64,000 bases of DNA from contig JBBBDQ010001942.1 in assembly GCA_037127315.1 (NCBI GenBank), positions 1,310,103 through 1,374,102 of the forward strand. Direction: 5' to 3'. Origin of the DNA: Ascarosepion bandense. Taxonomy: Eukaryota; Mollusca; Cephalopoda; Sepiida; Sepiidae. Shown here in pieces: positions 32,170 through 42,155 of this stretch. The translations under genes were made by a program, and so were the position numbers. Positions within the stretch are counted from its first letter, which is position 1. The number at the start of each line of letters is the position of its first letter. A model generated the notes under the pieces. That model was not told the origin of the DNA. It did no database searches and saw only the letters and a program-made list of their open reading frames with translations.

Positions 32170-32590
32170 TACGCTTCTTTGATTTGTCAAAGTTTTTACA
32201 CTATTTACATAGTTTAAACTGTAGCCCTCGTCTTTATTGTCACATCTACAACGTTTCGACCATTGTACACTCTAGCCTTCTTCAGGTGATATTTGTTGGA
32301 ATTTCAAACCGAAACTTTAATTCAGTCCACAGCGGCAGATTGAATTCCACCTACTATACTATTTTGGAGATCTCAATTTTAGTTAATTCATCTCGATAAG
32401 TTTTTGTTCTCTTCACCTCTTCTCTCAGCTGATGACAGAGATTGAACTCACAACTCTTTGGGTCAAGTCACTTTTTAGGATCAAACAGCCATTACTTTTA
32501 TGCACATGGCTATGGTAAATAGTTACAATACTTAATCTCAGAAATATAGACAGATGTCAAAGTTTTTGTTCAGTTAGCATAATCCAACAT
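32170..32590 (-). repeat. PLE-type terminal motif plus tRNA-like SINE head (family C)
   Basis: Minus-oriented PLE terminal motif at about 32185-32300 (CTACAACGTTTCGACC, CTAGCCTTCTTCAGG). It is followed by a minus-strand tRNA-like stretch at about 32425-32515, with a box B-like sequence read inverse as GATTGAACTCACAAC. The same combination occurs at 37965-38190 and 10783-10995, so the tRNA-like part is a fixed component of this terminus. Confidence 0.65.
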
Positions 32591-32629
32591 GTTTCTTCTA
32601 AATTCTGAGATAAAAGCAAACTTTCGATT

Positions 32630-33190
32630 TTTTTATAATCATATCTCTCCCAAGCAAGGTATTTTACTGCCACTGCTTTGCAGGGGGTTACATAGGAGGA
32701 AAGTTATGAGAAAGAGTGACAGATTATAGGAGGTGTCAGGAAGTGTGTAAGAGAAGGATCTGAATATTGATGATGGAGAAAATAGCATGAGAGAGAGGAT
32801 GCAAGTTAGTGAGATAGGAGATGACGATTGACTTTACATTTAAATTCTTGGGGATTATAACTGTCGGGAAAGCAAGTAAATGGAAGGGAATTCCACAGGC
32901 GAGAAGTGCGAGAAAAGAAGCTACTGGAGTAGAATTTACATTTACATTTTATTGGCTTCACAGTAAAAGGGTGGGGCATAATCTAGTGGCTCGAGTAAAT
33001 TTATATAAAGGGGGTAGAAGTGAGCTAAGTTCATCAGAGCAGAAGCTGTGAAAGTATTTGTAGAAGAGACACAGTGAAGCCACATTGCGCCGGTGAGAAA
33101 GTGACTATTCAAGCTGCCAAGTCGGGATCGATCACATTACAGATTCTCCGTTGGATTTTGTCAAGGACACCTGGGTGGATTAATTAAAAC
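32630..33190 (-). mobile_element. LINE family A variant, 3' fragment
   Basis: Minus-strand copy with 3' block TCTCCCAAGCAAGGTATTTT and GCAGGGGGTTACATAG. The ORF2 C-terminus is traceable from 33190 to 32820 with several frame changes. Confidence 0.75.
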
Positions 33191-33334
33191 AACCAAAATT
33201 AAATTAATTTAATGGATTAATTATAACACCCAAATATTTGGTCTTAAACTGAACTTCAAATTTGCTTTGTTTTGAAATATATTCACTACAAAACATAATG
33301 TAGCTCTTTAACCATTTGAAGCAATAAATGTTTA

Positions 33335-33457
33335 TTATGGCTCAATCTCAGATCATTATTGTTCACGGCCAAATCAATGAGTTTTACTATAATGACTATA
33401 GTGAAACTCATTGATTTGGCCGTGAACAATAATGATCTGATATTGAGTCATAATATG
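33335..33457. repeat. Inverted repeat with about 50-bp arms
   Basis: Arms 33339-33389 and 33403-33455 are near-perfect complements (for example GTTCACGGCCAAATCAATGA and its inverse) around ATAATGACTAT. The right arm ends with AGTGAAACTCATTG, again a GAAAC context. Confidence 0.85.
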
Positions 33458-33485
33458 CAGAATTCAGTGAATATTTTTGAGTCAG

Positions 33486-33790
33486 CTGTGGTGCATTGGA
33501 TATCGGCCCGGAACGAGAAATCGGGGAGCCGAGTTCGAATTCCAGCTGAATTCATTGCATTCACTTACGCGCAAATACCCTTGGGAAAGGTATTAATCCG
33601 CCTATTCCTTCCAGTTATGGGTTAAATAACAGGACAGATTGGCTTCTATAGCCTTGGTCGGCAACCAGTCTACCGCAGAAAGCAATGGCGACCTACTGCG
33701 GGATAATCTTCTGCTCAGTCAGTCATGTCTCTTTCGAGACATGATCGCCCAAGCGTGTATCACGTATGGCACTCAACTGACTGACTGAAT
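33486..33790 (+). mobile_element. tRNA-derived SINE family B, full-length
   Basis: Head begins GTGGTGCATTGGATATCGGC (box A region) with box B-like GAGTTCGAATTCC. Then the body (CCTTGGGAAAGGTATTAATC, GGTTAAATAACAGGACAG, CAACCAGTCTACCGCAGAAA), the GTCTCTTTCGAGACATGATC palindrome and a 3' end of ACTGACTGA repeats. Confidence 0.9.
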
Positions 33791-33934
33791 CTGATAATTA
33801 GTTGCACTAAGCTGAGCCCAGTGAACACATTTATTCATGTAGATCTGATCAGGGACTGCACTATATTGCAATCAAAAAATAAATTCAATATATAGTCAGG
33901 AGCTATACTAAGGTGAGATCAGCTGTACTAAGGT

Positions 33935-34075
33935 GACACCCGCCTTTCTCTTATTCTTTCTTCAACATCCCGTGTACCGTTTTTTCTCTCTTCGCTCTCC
34001 TCTCACTGTAATCCCCTGCACACCAGTGGCAGTATTGCCTTGCTTGGGGCGAAACGTTTATAAAAAAAAAATTAA
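33935..34075 (+). mobile_element. LINE family A 3' terminus
   Basis: CACCAGTGGCAGTATTGCCT and GCTTGGGGCGAAACGTTTA followed by an A-rich tail. Only the last about 140 bp remain. Confidence 0.7.
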
Positions 34076-34077
34076 AA

Positions 34078-34315
34078 AATGTTGGCTCAATTGATCTGGC
34101 ATTTAGCCATACTGAGATCAACAAATATAATTCACCAGTCTGATTAAACACTGAGCCATACAAGACCGAGATCAGCAAATATAGTTAATCCAGCTGATTC
34201 GGCGTAGAACTATATTAAGCTGACGTCAATAAATATAAATATCCCAACTGATTGGGCATTGATCCATACAAATCTGAGATCAGTAAATATATTTGACCTT
34301 TCGTCTGTATTGGTG
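34078..34315 (+). repeat. Degenerate tandem repeat of about 55 bp
   Basis: About four units contain GAGCCATACAAG, GAGATCAGCAAATATA and CTGATT. The unit vaguely resembles the 54-bp satellite (CAGTATCAGATCA) but identity is low. Confidence 0.6.
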
Positions 34316-34734
34316 AATGAATTTCTATGTCGAATGGTAATATCCGTTTTCTTTTCGACATTCATTAACTGAGCAGCCAGTTACTGTCAGTTGCAAATTA
34401 TAAAAAAATTCTCTTGAAACAATTTTTCAAGAAAATATATTTCTCAAGTCCAATATCCGTTATTGCCTTTTCCAGTATTGATGGGGTTTTTCTTTCTAAC
34501 CTTTTGTTTAAAGTAGTGTGAAGTGTCAACATCTTATATCATTTTGAGTGGGCCTGTGCCGTCAAAAATGAGGCCGAAATATTTATATCGATACGCCGTC
34601 TAAAATGACGGCAACATGTATATTGATGTTCCTACATTACATTAAGACATATGGAAAAAAGTAACCCAACCCCTACCTGAGCGTGACATATATACAACGG
34701 TCTTTATTAAAATAGAGAGAGGATATATATATAT
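34316..34734. other. No recognised feature
   Basis: Unique-looking sequence, ending in a (TA)n run at 34723-34739. Confidence 0.35.
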
Positions 34735-35003
34735 ATATAGTCATCTGCAGACAGATCTGTTTCGCTGTATCACAGCTCACCAGTACGGTTGGACAGCCGA
34801 TTGTTTTTACACAGGATTGAAACCCGATCGCATTGGAGTCAGTCGGCGATTCTACCTCTGAGCTATGGGGGCTTGGTAGAAGGAGGCAGACTTTTTAGCG
34901 TGTATATTATCATTATACACGCCCAATAGCTGAGAGTGTTCTAATTCATCGCTGAATGAACGATGCGTAGATACCAGAGTAGCTACTGTTTTTCAAAGTC
35001 TAC
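34735..35003 (-). mobile_element. tRNA-like/hammerhead element (family H), copy B
   Basis: Nearly full-length minus-strand copy. On the + strand the order is hammerhead (34740-34794), tRNA-like head (box B inverse GGATTGAAACCC), the hairpin GTGTATATTATCATTATACAC, and the 5' block AGATACCAGAGTAGCTACTG with AAAGTCTACCAT. It is bounded by (TA)n on both sides. Confidence 0.85.
34740..34794 (-). ncRNA. Hammerhead motif, inactivating change
   Basis: Same fold as copy A, including stem II GCTGT/ACAGC, GAAA and GTC. The core reads CTGGTGA: the invariant A6 is G. This is expected to abolish or strongly reduce cleavage. Confidence 0.8.
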
Positions 35004-35004
35004 C

Positions 35005-35034
35005 ATTATATATATATATGTGTGTGCGTGTGTG

Positions 35035-35085
<51 letters not shown>
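35005..35085. repeat. (TA)n microsatellite with short TG interruption
   Basis: TA runs flank GTGTGTGCGTGTGTGAAA, directly next to copy B. Confidence 0.95.
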
Positions 35086-35089
<4 letters not shown>

Positions 35090-35090
<1 letters not shown>

Positions 35091-36065
35091 GCAGGTTTCA
35101 TTGAATAATATAGACAAGTTTTGTCTATTAATTTTGTGTAGAATCCGTTCATACCGTCTGATATACTTGATTGTGATATCGTTGAAAGACAACAAAAAAT
35201 CACAGTAATTGTTGATTTTTTTATCGGGTCTAAGCTTTCGGCTCACATAAGCCATTATCAAAGAGTAAATATTAACACACAGTAAACATAGAACATTTAA
35301 GTTATTAACAATAAAGAGAATTAAATTGAAAATATAAGTCCATCCCCACCGTGACGGATGGCCGAAGACAGTGACAAAATAGTGGCGTTGTGGTCCCTGA
35401 TCTGATTACGTTATTGGAAATATCAAAATTGATTGTATTCAAACCAGGTTTAAATTGTTTAATGTAGATTGCTTCGAGGATTTTTAGTTTCTGTTTATTA
35501 TTTTCTTGTTTAAGTATGTACGTGATATCAACAAGCGTTTTTCTCAGAAGTGTGCGTTGATAACCGTGTTTTTTTTAAATGACGGAATATATTTGAATTT
35601 TCATTTAAGTGCAACGTCAGACGCCGTGAGAGCGAGTTTGTAGTGTGGCCAATGTAGATATTATTGAGGTTGTTAGAGATACATTCTCTAAATGGACATA
35701 TGAATTTAAATACTACATTGGTTTTTTGCAAATCACTAACGGTGGGGGAAGAGTCGTTGCGGACGAATGAATTAGATGTAGTGAATTTAGTGTAATATAT
35801 AATAAACTTAATTCTTTTGTTAGAGTCTGTCGGAGGAATATTAGTATTTATGAGTTTTTTTTAGGATGTTTTCATCTAGTTGGTAGTTGGAGTGCATCTG
35901 GCTACGGTATAAGAGAGTGATATGTTTAGGATTGGTTGGGTTAGTATCATGTGTTGTTTTTTCCATGTTAAGCTTTTTAAGAAAATAACGTTCATCAAAT
36001 ATGTAGTTGGGAAAATTATTATTGATGAGTGTCTGTTTTATGTTTTTTAGTTCACTGTGGAAGAT
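35090..36065 (-). mobile_element. Penelope-like element 2, GIY-YIG region and 3' end
   Basis: Minus-strand fossil. From the 5' side it shows a DERYFLKKLNMEK-type block, NTNIPPTDSNKRIKFIIYYT, SFVRNDSSPTVSDLQK, then the endonuclease core (35528-35731) with FKFICPFREC and NIYIGHTTNSLSRRLTLHL. Downstream a KLKILEAIYIKQFKPGLN block carries the usual Glu. There are frameshifts near 35880 and 36000. The 3' part (35090-35275) carries the terminal sequence with TCTAAGCTTTCGGCTCACAT that recurs at 48690-49190. RT is absent. Confidence 0.85.
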
Positions 36066-36189
36066 CTGATTTGTAGATATATATATATATGCAATTTGTT
36101 GTATATATTATATTATTTATATATTATATATGCGAGGTACTTATTAAAAGCGTTTAATATCAGTGATAGAGCTGACATATTCATATACA

Positions 36190-36229
36190 TAGGTGTGAGT
36201 TCGTGACCCTGGGTCACAAACTTTCACCT
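36190..36229. repeat. Imperfect hairpin
   Basis: AGGTGTGAGTTCGTGACCC and GGGTCACAAACTTTCACCT are near complements around a single T. Confidence 0.6.
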
Positions 36230-36480
36230 ATATATATATATATATATATATATATACGCATCGCTCATTCAGTAATGAATTACAGCACTCTGGCTATTGG
36301 CGTATGATACATCATACGCTAAAAGTCTGCCTCCTTCTACCGAGTGCCCATTGCTCAGAGGTAGAATTGCCGACTGACGCCAATTTGGTCGGGATTCAAT
36401 CCTGGGTTAAAAGCAATCGGATGTCTAACCATGCTGATGACCTGTGATACAGCGAAATAAATCTGTCTGCGGATGACTAT
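36225..36480 (+). mobile_element. tRNA-like/hammerhead element (family H), copy C
   Basis: Starts after (TA)n with ACGCATCGCTCATTCAGTAA. It contains the tRNA-like head (box A TTGCTCAGAGG, box B-like GGATTCAATCC) and the hammerhead, and ends in (TA)n. Confidence 0.85.
36423..36477 (+). ncRNA. Hammerhead motif, core intact but stem II weakened
   Basis: Core CTGATGA and GAAA are intact and the GTC site is present. The first stem II pair is C-C instead of G-C, and stem III (ATAAATCTGT) has lost pairing. Activity is expected to be low. Confidence 0.65.
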
Positions 36481-36599
36481 ATATATTTTATTTCAATACT
36501 TGACATAATTACTGCAAAAAATAAAATAAAGTACTGTTAAAGAGCAAACATGCAGCAACAGCTTTTATAACTGGTAGTAGAGTTTAATAACTGGTAGCA

Positions 36600-36862
36600 A
36601 AGAAAATGAACTGAGGCGACGCTGCCTCGCTATTGTCTCTCCAGTGGACTGAGCCGACGCAGTCTCGCTATTGTCTCTTCAATGGACTGAGCCGACGCTG
36701 CCTCGCTATTGTCTCTTCAATGGACTGAGCCGACGCTGCCTCGCTATTGTCTCTCCAATGGACTAAGCCGACGCTGCCTCGCTATTGTCTCTTCAATGGA
36801 CTGAGCCGACGCTGCCTCGCTATTGTCTCTCCAATGGACTGAGCCGACGCTGCCTCTCTGCA
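36600..36862 (+). repeat. Minisatellite of 38-bp units, about 7 copies
   Basis: Units start about every 38 bp (36618, 36656, 36694 and so on) with GACGCTGCCTCGCTATTGTC then TCTTCAATGGACTGAGCC. It is GC-richer than the surroundings and copies are very similar, which suggests recent expansion. Confidence 0.95.
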
Positions 36863-36865
36863 TTC

Positions 36866-36933
<68 letters not shown>
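36866..36933. repeat. (TA)n microsatellite
   Basis: Uninterrupted TA run, flanked by CATTCAGA and ACTGAATG, so that the whole forms a palindrome. Confidence 0.95.
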
Positions 36934-37294
36934 TGAATGCACAGTGCACTTTATTATAGTAGAGTGGATGTTCTCTTTGAGTTACACGTGATATTCATTG
37001 TTCTATCCTCTTTGTTTCTGCGATAAAACAGCCAGTGTTACTTGAGTTTTCTTGACTCCCTGGCCATCGAGTTGAGGTCAAGCTGTAGTATCAGTTCTCT
37101 TCATCTTTAATGGCAATGTTAATACTAGCCGTTTCCTTACAAGGAAACATTGGGCATTCACTGACTGGGCAGACAGTGTTACATTGGCTGAAAGTTTTCT
37201 GAAAAGTAGATTTCTCAAGTCGAGTATTGATAGGGGTTCCTTCCTAGATTTTGTTCGAAGTAGTGTGGAATGTCAATATCTTATGTCATTATTT

Positions 37295-37725
37295 TCACAT
37301 TGAATTACATGTGCTATCCATTTTAGTTGTTACTGTTGTTGAAATTCCTCATTGATATGGTTTCTTTTTATCTGACTATACAGCGCGAGTCCAAAAGGAA
37401 AAAGAAGTATGCGCTTAACCAAGATCTGTAGGTCTCACCCTCTCAAAGCCATTTTTAATCCTTGATCCTAGATTGAATGAGATGTGCTACCCATTTTAAT
37501 TGTTACTGTTGCTGAAAGTCCTTAAGAGATGTGTTTTCAGTTATCTGATTCTGTAGTGCGAGTCCACAAGTTTCGAAAAAGTGTAGTCGTAACCAAGATT
37601 CGTAGGTTTCACTCTCTCGAAGCCATATTTAACCCTTTAACATACACTGAATGATATGTGCTATTCATTTTAGTTATTGCTGCTGTTGAAAGTTCTCAAG
37701 TGATAAAGCTGCATATCTGCCAAAA
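37295..37725 (+). repeat. Diverged tandem repeat of about 175 bp
   Basis: TGAATGAGATGTGCTACCCA-type blocks at about 37300, 37475 and 37650 are each followed by GTTACTGTTGCTGAAAGTCC. Between them lie GCGAGTCCACAAG, GTAACCAAGATTCGTAGG and CTCTCGAAGCCAT blocks. The rest of 36934-37970 holds nothing I recognise. Confidence 0.7.
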
Positions 37726-37964
37726 GTCAACTAACTGTTGCAAAATCAGTTCATTTCCTCGGTTCTCATTATCAAACCATGAGCAGGATTCAAATTTAAC
37801 ATCAATTTAACCAACAAAATACCACTAACATAATTACACTCTTACAATATCTACTTATATAAAATACATTTACATGAAAAAAAAAAAAAAAGGAATTTTG
37901 GAGATTCTTTCAAAAAAAAAAAAGTGCCTCAATCTACACAAAGCCTGAGAGCCAGTCGGGGTAC

Positions 37965-38300
37965 AGATGACCGTTGTACGCTCCGACCTTCTTCAGATGA
38001 TTAGAATTTCTAACTGAACCTTTTATTTCAATCACTGGGGTAGACTGTTCTCGTTCCATGAGTCATGCCACTTCCGGTTGTCTTAGTTAACATTCTTCTC
38101 CTATAGCCAGGTATTGAACTCACAACTCTTTGGATCAAGTCATTGGATATAACCAACGCTTTTATCCATTGGGCCATGTGTTCTTGAAATATATTTTTGA
38201 CTTATAACCCAATTTTTTTTACCAGAGCTCATATTATACTCTTGATGTTGTTGGTTTTCTCTAGCACTCTGTATTACTGGTTCCCATATTGTATTCATTT
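37965..38300 (-). repeat. PLE-type terminal motif plus tRNA-like head (family C)
   Basis: + strand CCGTTGTACGCTCCGACC and CTTCTTCAGATGATTAGAA mark the terminal motif. A minus-strand tRNA-like segment follows at about 38100-38185, with box A-like TGGCCCAATGGAT and box B-like GTGAGTTCAATACC. The final part (38215-38300) matches 10560-10620 in inverse (CCAGTAATACAGAGTGC-type), linking it to PLE 3. Confidence 0.7.
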
Positions 38301-38309
38301 CTATGCTTG

Positions 38310-38850
38310 ACCAGCTTAGGAGATTTTTTAATATTATTTATCATTAATTTTAATAATATTTATCATTAATTTAGTAATATATATTGTTAATTTTAATAAT
38401 ATTTATCATTAATTTTAGCAAAATATATCGTTAATTTTAATAATATTTATCATTAATTTTAGTAATATATATCGTTAAATTTAAAAATATTTATCATTAA
38501 TTTTAGTAATATATATCGTTAATTTTAATAATATTTATCATTAATTTTAGTAATATATATCGTTAATTTTAATAATATTTATCATTAATTTTAGCAAAAT
38601 ATATCGTTAATTTTAATAATATTTATCATTAATTTTAGTAATATATATCGTTAAATTTAAAAATATTTATCATTAATTTTAGTAATATATATCGTTAATT
38701 TTAATAATATTTATCATTAATTTTAGTAATATATATCGTTAATTTTAATAATATTTATCATTAATTTTAGCAAAATATATCGTTAATTTTAATAATATTT
38801 ATCATTAATTTTAGTAATATATATCGTTAAATTTAATAATATTTATCGCT
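38310..38850 (+). repeat. Higher-order satellite: 44-bp monomers in 176-bp blocks
   Basis: Monomers alternate ATATTTATCATTAATTTTAG with TAATATATATCGTTAATTTT. A variant with AGCAAAATATATCG occurs at about 38417, 38593 and 38769, exactly 176 bp apart. The TTAAATTTAA variant follows it each time. The array is thus built of four-monomer blocks of about 176 bp, repeated about three times. Confidence 0.92.
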
Positions 38851-38851
38851 T

Positions 38852-39060
38852 GCAGTACTAGAATGAGAAATCAAAAAGCTGAGTTCGCATTTTGGTTGAC
38901 TTTTATTACATTTAATGTCATGCAGATAACTTTAGGTAATGTATTAATCCATGAATTCCAGAGGTATGGGTTAAATAACAGGGCAGACTAAGCTCTTCAG
39001 CCTTAGATAGCAACCAGTGAGGGGAAAAAAACAATTTTAGTTTAAAATTGTATGTAGCCC
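38852..39060 (+). mobile_element. tRNA-derived SINE, family B-related subfamily (B')
   Basis: Diverged head with GAGTTCGCATTTTGG, body with GTAATGTATTAATCC and GGTTAAATAACAGGGCAG, then a different 3' end: AACAATTTTAGTTTAAAATT and ATGTAGCCCTGTCA. The same 3' end type is at about 54390-54430. Confidence 0.65.
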
Positions 39061-40052
39061 TGTCAAAAAACATGTTACGCGGCTAAAGAACGGATTTTGA
39101 AGTTTACAAATGGTGCAGGATTGGTGCATACTCGCTTCCGACCAAAGGAGTTCAAACCTATCTTAAAAACATTTGCTTTTTTCTATCTATGTTTATATGA
39201 TACAAATTAAATTAAGCACAACTGAATTTTATTAAAATGAGTTAAGTTTCCGTTGATTTTGACGTATTTTTTTTTTGGTTTAAATACTTGAATTTGTTTT
39301 GCTCATGCTAAGTCGGAAAAGAACATTATACAAAATTCCCCATCTTTTTTTCATAACGTAGAATGTGTTAAAATTATTTGCATTTTAACTAAAAAAAGAA
39401 TCTCAAGTTGATGTTAAAAAAATTGTTGATTTATTTATGATGGAATGATCTATTATAACATGTTTCTAATTTGAATTTAGATACATTGTATTTAATTTCG
39501 ATTTTTCTAATTGATTTATTTGCCTATATTGCATATGATCCATAATTAGGTTAGATCCATAATTATTGTACATAATTAGTTCAGAATAAAATTTGGTTAT
39601 TTTATATGAATTCTACCTTATGAAAAGTGAGATGTAATAGAGAGGGTGGGCATCCTATCATAGTTTTGGGGGCGAGGAGTGAGACCCATGTCCTAGCCCT
39701 GTTAGCTATTTAATAATATTCAGCTGAATCACTTCTGCATTGCGCTGGATTTTCCAAATGAATTGTAAAAATTTTTTTTTTGAGGACAGTTATGAAAAAA
39801 ATCACAATAGATGATTAGCTAAGACTTAATCTTCAAACTTGACAAGACTTTGTAGGGAATAGAGTGATTCAGTTTAAAATCTTTATTGCAGTATTACTAG
39901 TTAGTTATATTTTCTAAAGACAAACAAATGAAGAGTTTCTTATTTATACAATCAACTCGATTACCATATGTAAATAAAATATGACAAAATATATTTCCCA
40001 AAAATGATTGTCAATAGTTCAGTCATTTTGCAAATTCTTAGGTTATATGAAT

Positions 40053-40056
<4 letters not shown>
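39061..40056. other. No recognised feature
   Basis: About 1 kb of AT-rich sequence with no family resemblance seen. Confidence 0.4.
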
Positions 40057-40113
<57 letters not shown>

Positions 40114-40135
40114 ATTGATTGATTGATTGATTGTT
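40057..40135. repeat. (TA)n followed by (TTGA)n
   Basis: A TA run to about 40111, then about six TTGA units. Confidence 0.95.
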
Positions 40136-40225
40136 TAATACTTAGGTTTTGGTCCTAATAGGGTTAAACCAGTACACATTTGTATTAAAAAGTGTTCTAT
40201 ACAATTATATTGTAGAACTTTTGAA

Positions 40226-40362
40226 TGTTTCATTTTTAAACGAGTTATTTCGCTACCTTGGTTTCCACCATGAATAGTTTTTTCAGGTGATTTTTAATAA
40301 CCTGAAGAAACCAATCATGGTGAAAACCAAGGTAGCGAAATAACTCGTTTAAAAATGAAAAA

Positions 40363-40365
<3 letters not shown>
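40226..40365. repeat. Inverted repeat of PLE-terminal type
   Basis: Arms at about 40226-40293 and 40300-40365 are near complements (AACGAGTTATTTCGCTACC and its inverse). The right arm reads CCTGAAGAAACC, then GGTGAAAACC, the CTGAAGA...GAAA order seen at other inverted pairs. It is bordered by (TA)n on the right. Confidence 0.8.

Positions 40366-40409
<44 letters not shown>
40364..40409. repeat. (TA)n microsatellite
   Basis: Uninterrupted TA run. Confidence 0.95.
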
Positions 40410-40410
<1 letters not shown>

Positions 40411-40509
40411 TTTAGAACATGTACAGACTACAATCAACTACAAAATTGCACATTTTGTTTCAACATTGAAAGAACAATGTCTCATCAGTTTGTTAATAAT
40501 GATGGTATA

Positions 40510-41390
40510 TTTCACGCCAAGAAAGGCGCTGCTTCTACTAGTACGCAGGGTTTACAGAAAGTGAAAGTGAGAAAAAAAAACTGGGTATAGCGGGTATTGA
40601 GGAAGGATAAAAAATAAACGGGATCCAAGAAGATAGAGGGAGACGAGTGACGTTGCTTTAAAGCTTTTGGAGATTGAAATTATCAGGAAAGTAAGTAAAC
40701 GGAAGTGAGTTTCATGGGCGTCAAATGCGATAAAAGAAATAAAGTGGCGGTTAAATTGAACTATTTCGACGGTAAAGTGGTGGGGCCTAGATGTCAGTCT
40801 AGAGGGAAGTCACGTCGGTGAGAAAGTGACTGATGCCAAGTCGGGATAGATTACATTGCAGATTCTTCTTTGAATTTTGTCGAGAACCTCGAGATTAATA
40901 GCTGCAGCACTCGACCGGATATGGCAACAGTATACAATGCACGAACGAATGTTAGATTTATAAATGTACCAGATAGACTCCGACAAGAAGGACTTTCTGA
41001 TACGACACAGTGACCCAGTTTTTCTTGCAGTGGATGCAGCTATAGATCTGATATATTCTTTCTACTTCAGGTCGGTTGACAAAGTAAGGCTGCAGGAGAC
41101 TAGCATCATCCAGTTTGTCTATTGTGGTTAAATGAGAGCAGTTTTGATTTGGAAGCATTCAAACTTTCAAGCCATTTCCTGCTCTAATTAACCACTGATT
41201 GGAGGTCTTTTCAAGAGCAGCAGCCATGTTTATTTGTCAGCTTTGACGGATTTTCTATTGAGACGGGAATAAATGGTGGTGTTATGTGCATAAATGACTA
41301 CTTGGGAACTGATGTCACCAGGAAGATCCTTGGCGAAGCTCAGAAACAGCGTAGGCCTAGAATAGAACCATGGGAAAGACTCGTGGCCGT
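40510..41390 (-). mobile_element. LINE family A variant with reverse transcriptase remnant
   Basis: The longest family A-type copy. From its 5' side (about 41385) it shows FLSFAKDLPGDISSQVVIYA followed by HNTTIYS, the RT motif C region where the catalytic Asp-Asp has become His-Asn. It continues to ESIWYIYKSNIRSC and a degraded C-terminus near 40700. Only traces of the 3' UTR remain at 40510-40570 (CACGCCAAGAAAGGCGCTGC). A dead copy. Confidence 0.75.
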
Positions 41391-41490
41391 GGTCTATAAT
41401 GGTTGAGCGCTTTCTAACACGTCAAATCAATTGGCTCTTTTGCCCCGGGGACGCCGGTTTGAATCCTGCCGGAGGACGCATATTTTCCTA
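41388..41490 (+). other. tRNA-like sequence (pseudogene or SINE head)
   Basis: Box A-like TATAATGGTTGAGCGC and box B-like GGTTTGAATCCTGCC in the right order, with an enlarged middle. A clean cloverleaf could not be drawn, so a functional tRNA is unlikely. Confidence 0.35.
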
Positions 41491-41616
41491 TCAAGATTTC
41501 TCGATTATTCAGGCCGGCAGACAAAATAATATAAATAAATACACTGTTTAATTATAAAAAAAAAAAGTGTATCTACTCAAATACGAGTATCCATTAAAAA
41601 TAATGTTCAAACAAAT

Positions 41617-41815
41617 AAATTCAGTAAAATGAATTTGATCACTCTAGCTATTGGGCAAGTAATACAATATGCGCTAAAAAGACTGCCTTCTTCCACCAAA
41701 CACCCCGTGGCCCAGGGGTAGAGTCGCCGACTGACGCCAATTCAGTCGGGTTTCAATCCTGGGTTAAAAGCAATCGGAGTCTAACCGTACTGATGAGCAG
41801 TGATGACAATATATA
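41617..41815 (+). mobile_element. tRNA-like/hammerhead element (family H), copy D, ribozyme deleted
   Basis: Contains ACTCTAGCTATTGGGC, the tRNA-like head (box A GTGGCCCAGGGG, box B-like GGTTTCAATCC) and CGTACTGATGAGCAG. It then jumps to TGATGAC: most of stem II, GAAA and stem III is missing. Confidence 0.8.
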
Positions 41816-42101
41816 TCGCCTGTGAAACTCGCTCCCGTATTCATGCTTTCCTGACGGCTACAACCTCCAGAAATTTAAATGCAAAGTCAATACTCATCTA
41901 CTAACCACTGGACTCTAGCTCTCTCCCCACCCCTGTATAACCTTCCCTTTCTCTCCACCTATGTATCTGTAATCGCACCTGCTTTCTATTGTTCCTTTCT
42001 AACTAGTTTGTACTCCTCACTCTTTTCTAATTAATCTTTTTACATTTATGTAACCCCCTGCACATCAGTGGCGTTTCCACCTTGCTCGGGGTGAAATGAT
42101 T

Positions 42102-42110
<9 letters not shown>
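41816..42110 (+). mobile_element. LINE family A 3' end
   Basis: Starts in the ORF2 C-terminus (ACTCGCTCCCGTATTCATGC) and runs to CTTGCTCGGGGTGAAATGAT and a poly(A) tail that joins a (TA)n run. It is close to the 58860-59575 copy. Confidence 0.85.

Positions 42111-42116
<6 letters not shown>

Positions 42117-42155
<39 letters not shown>
42117..42155. repeat. (TA)n microsatellite
   Basis: TA run directly after the LINE poly(A). Confidence 0.95.

Noticed and set aside
41388..41490. Functional tRNA gene
   Set aside because: Box A and B are present, but the middle is too long and no acceptor stem pairs.
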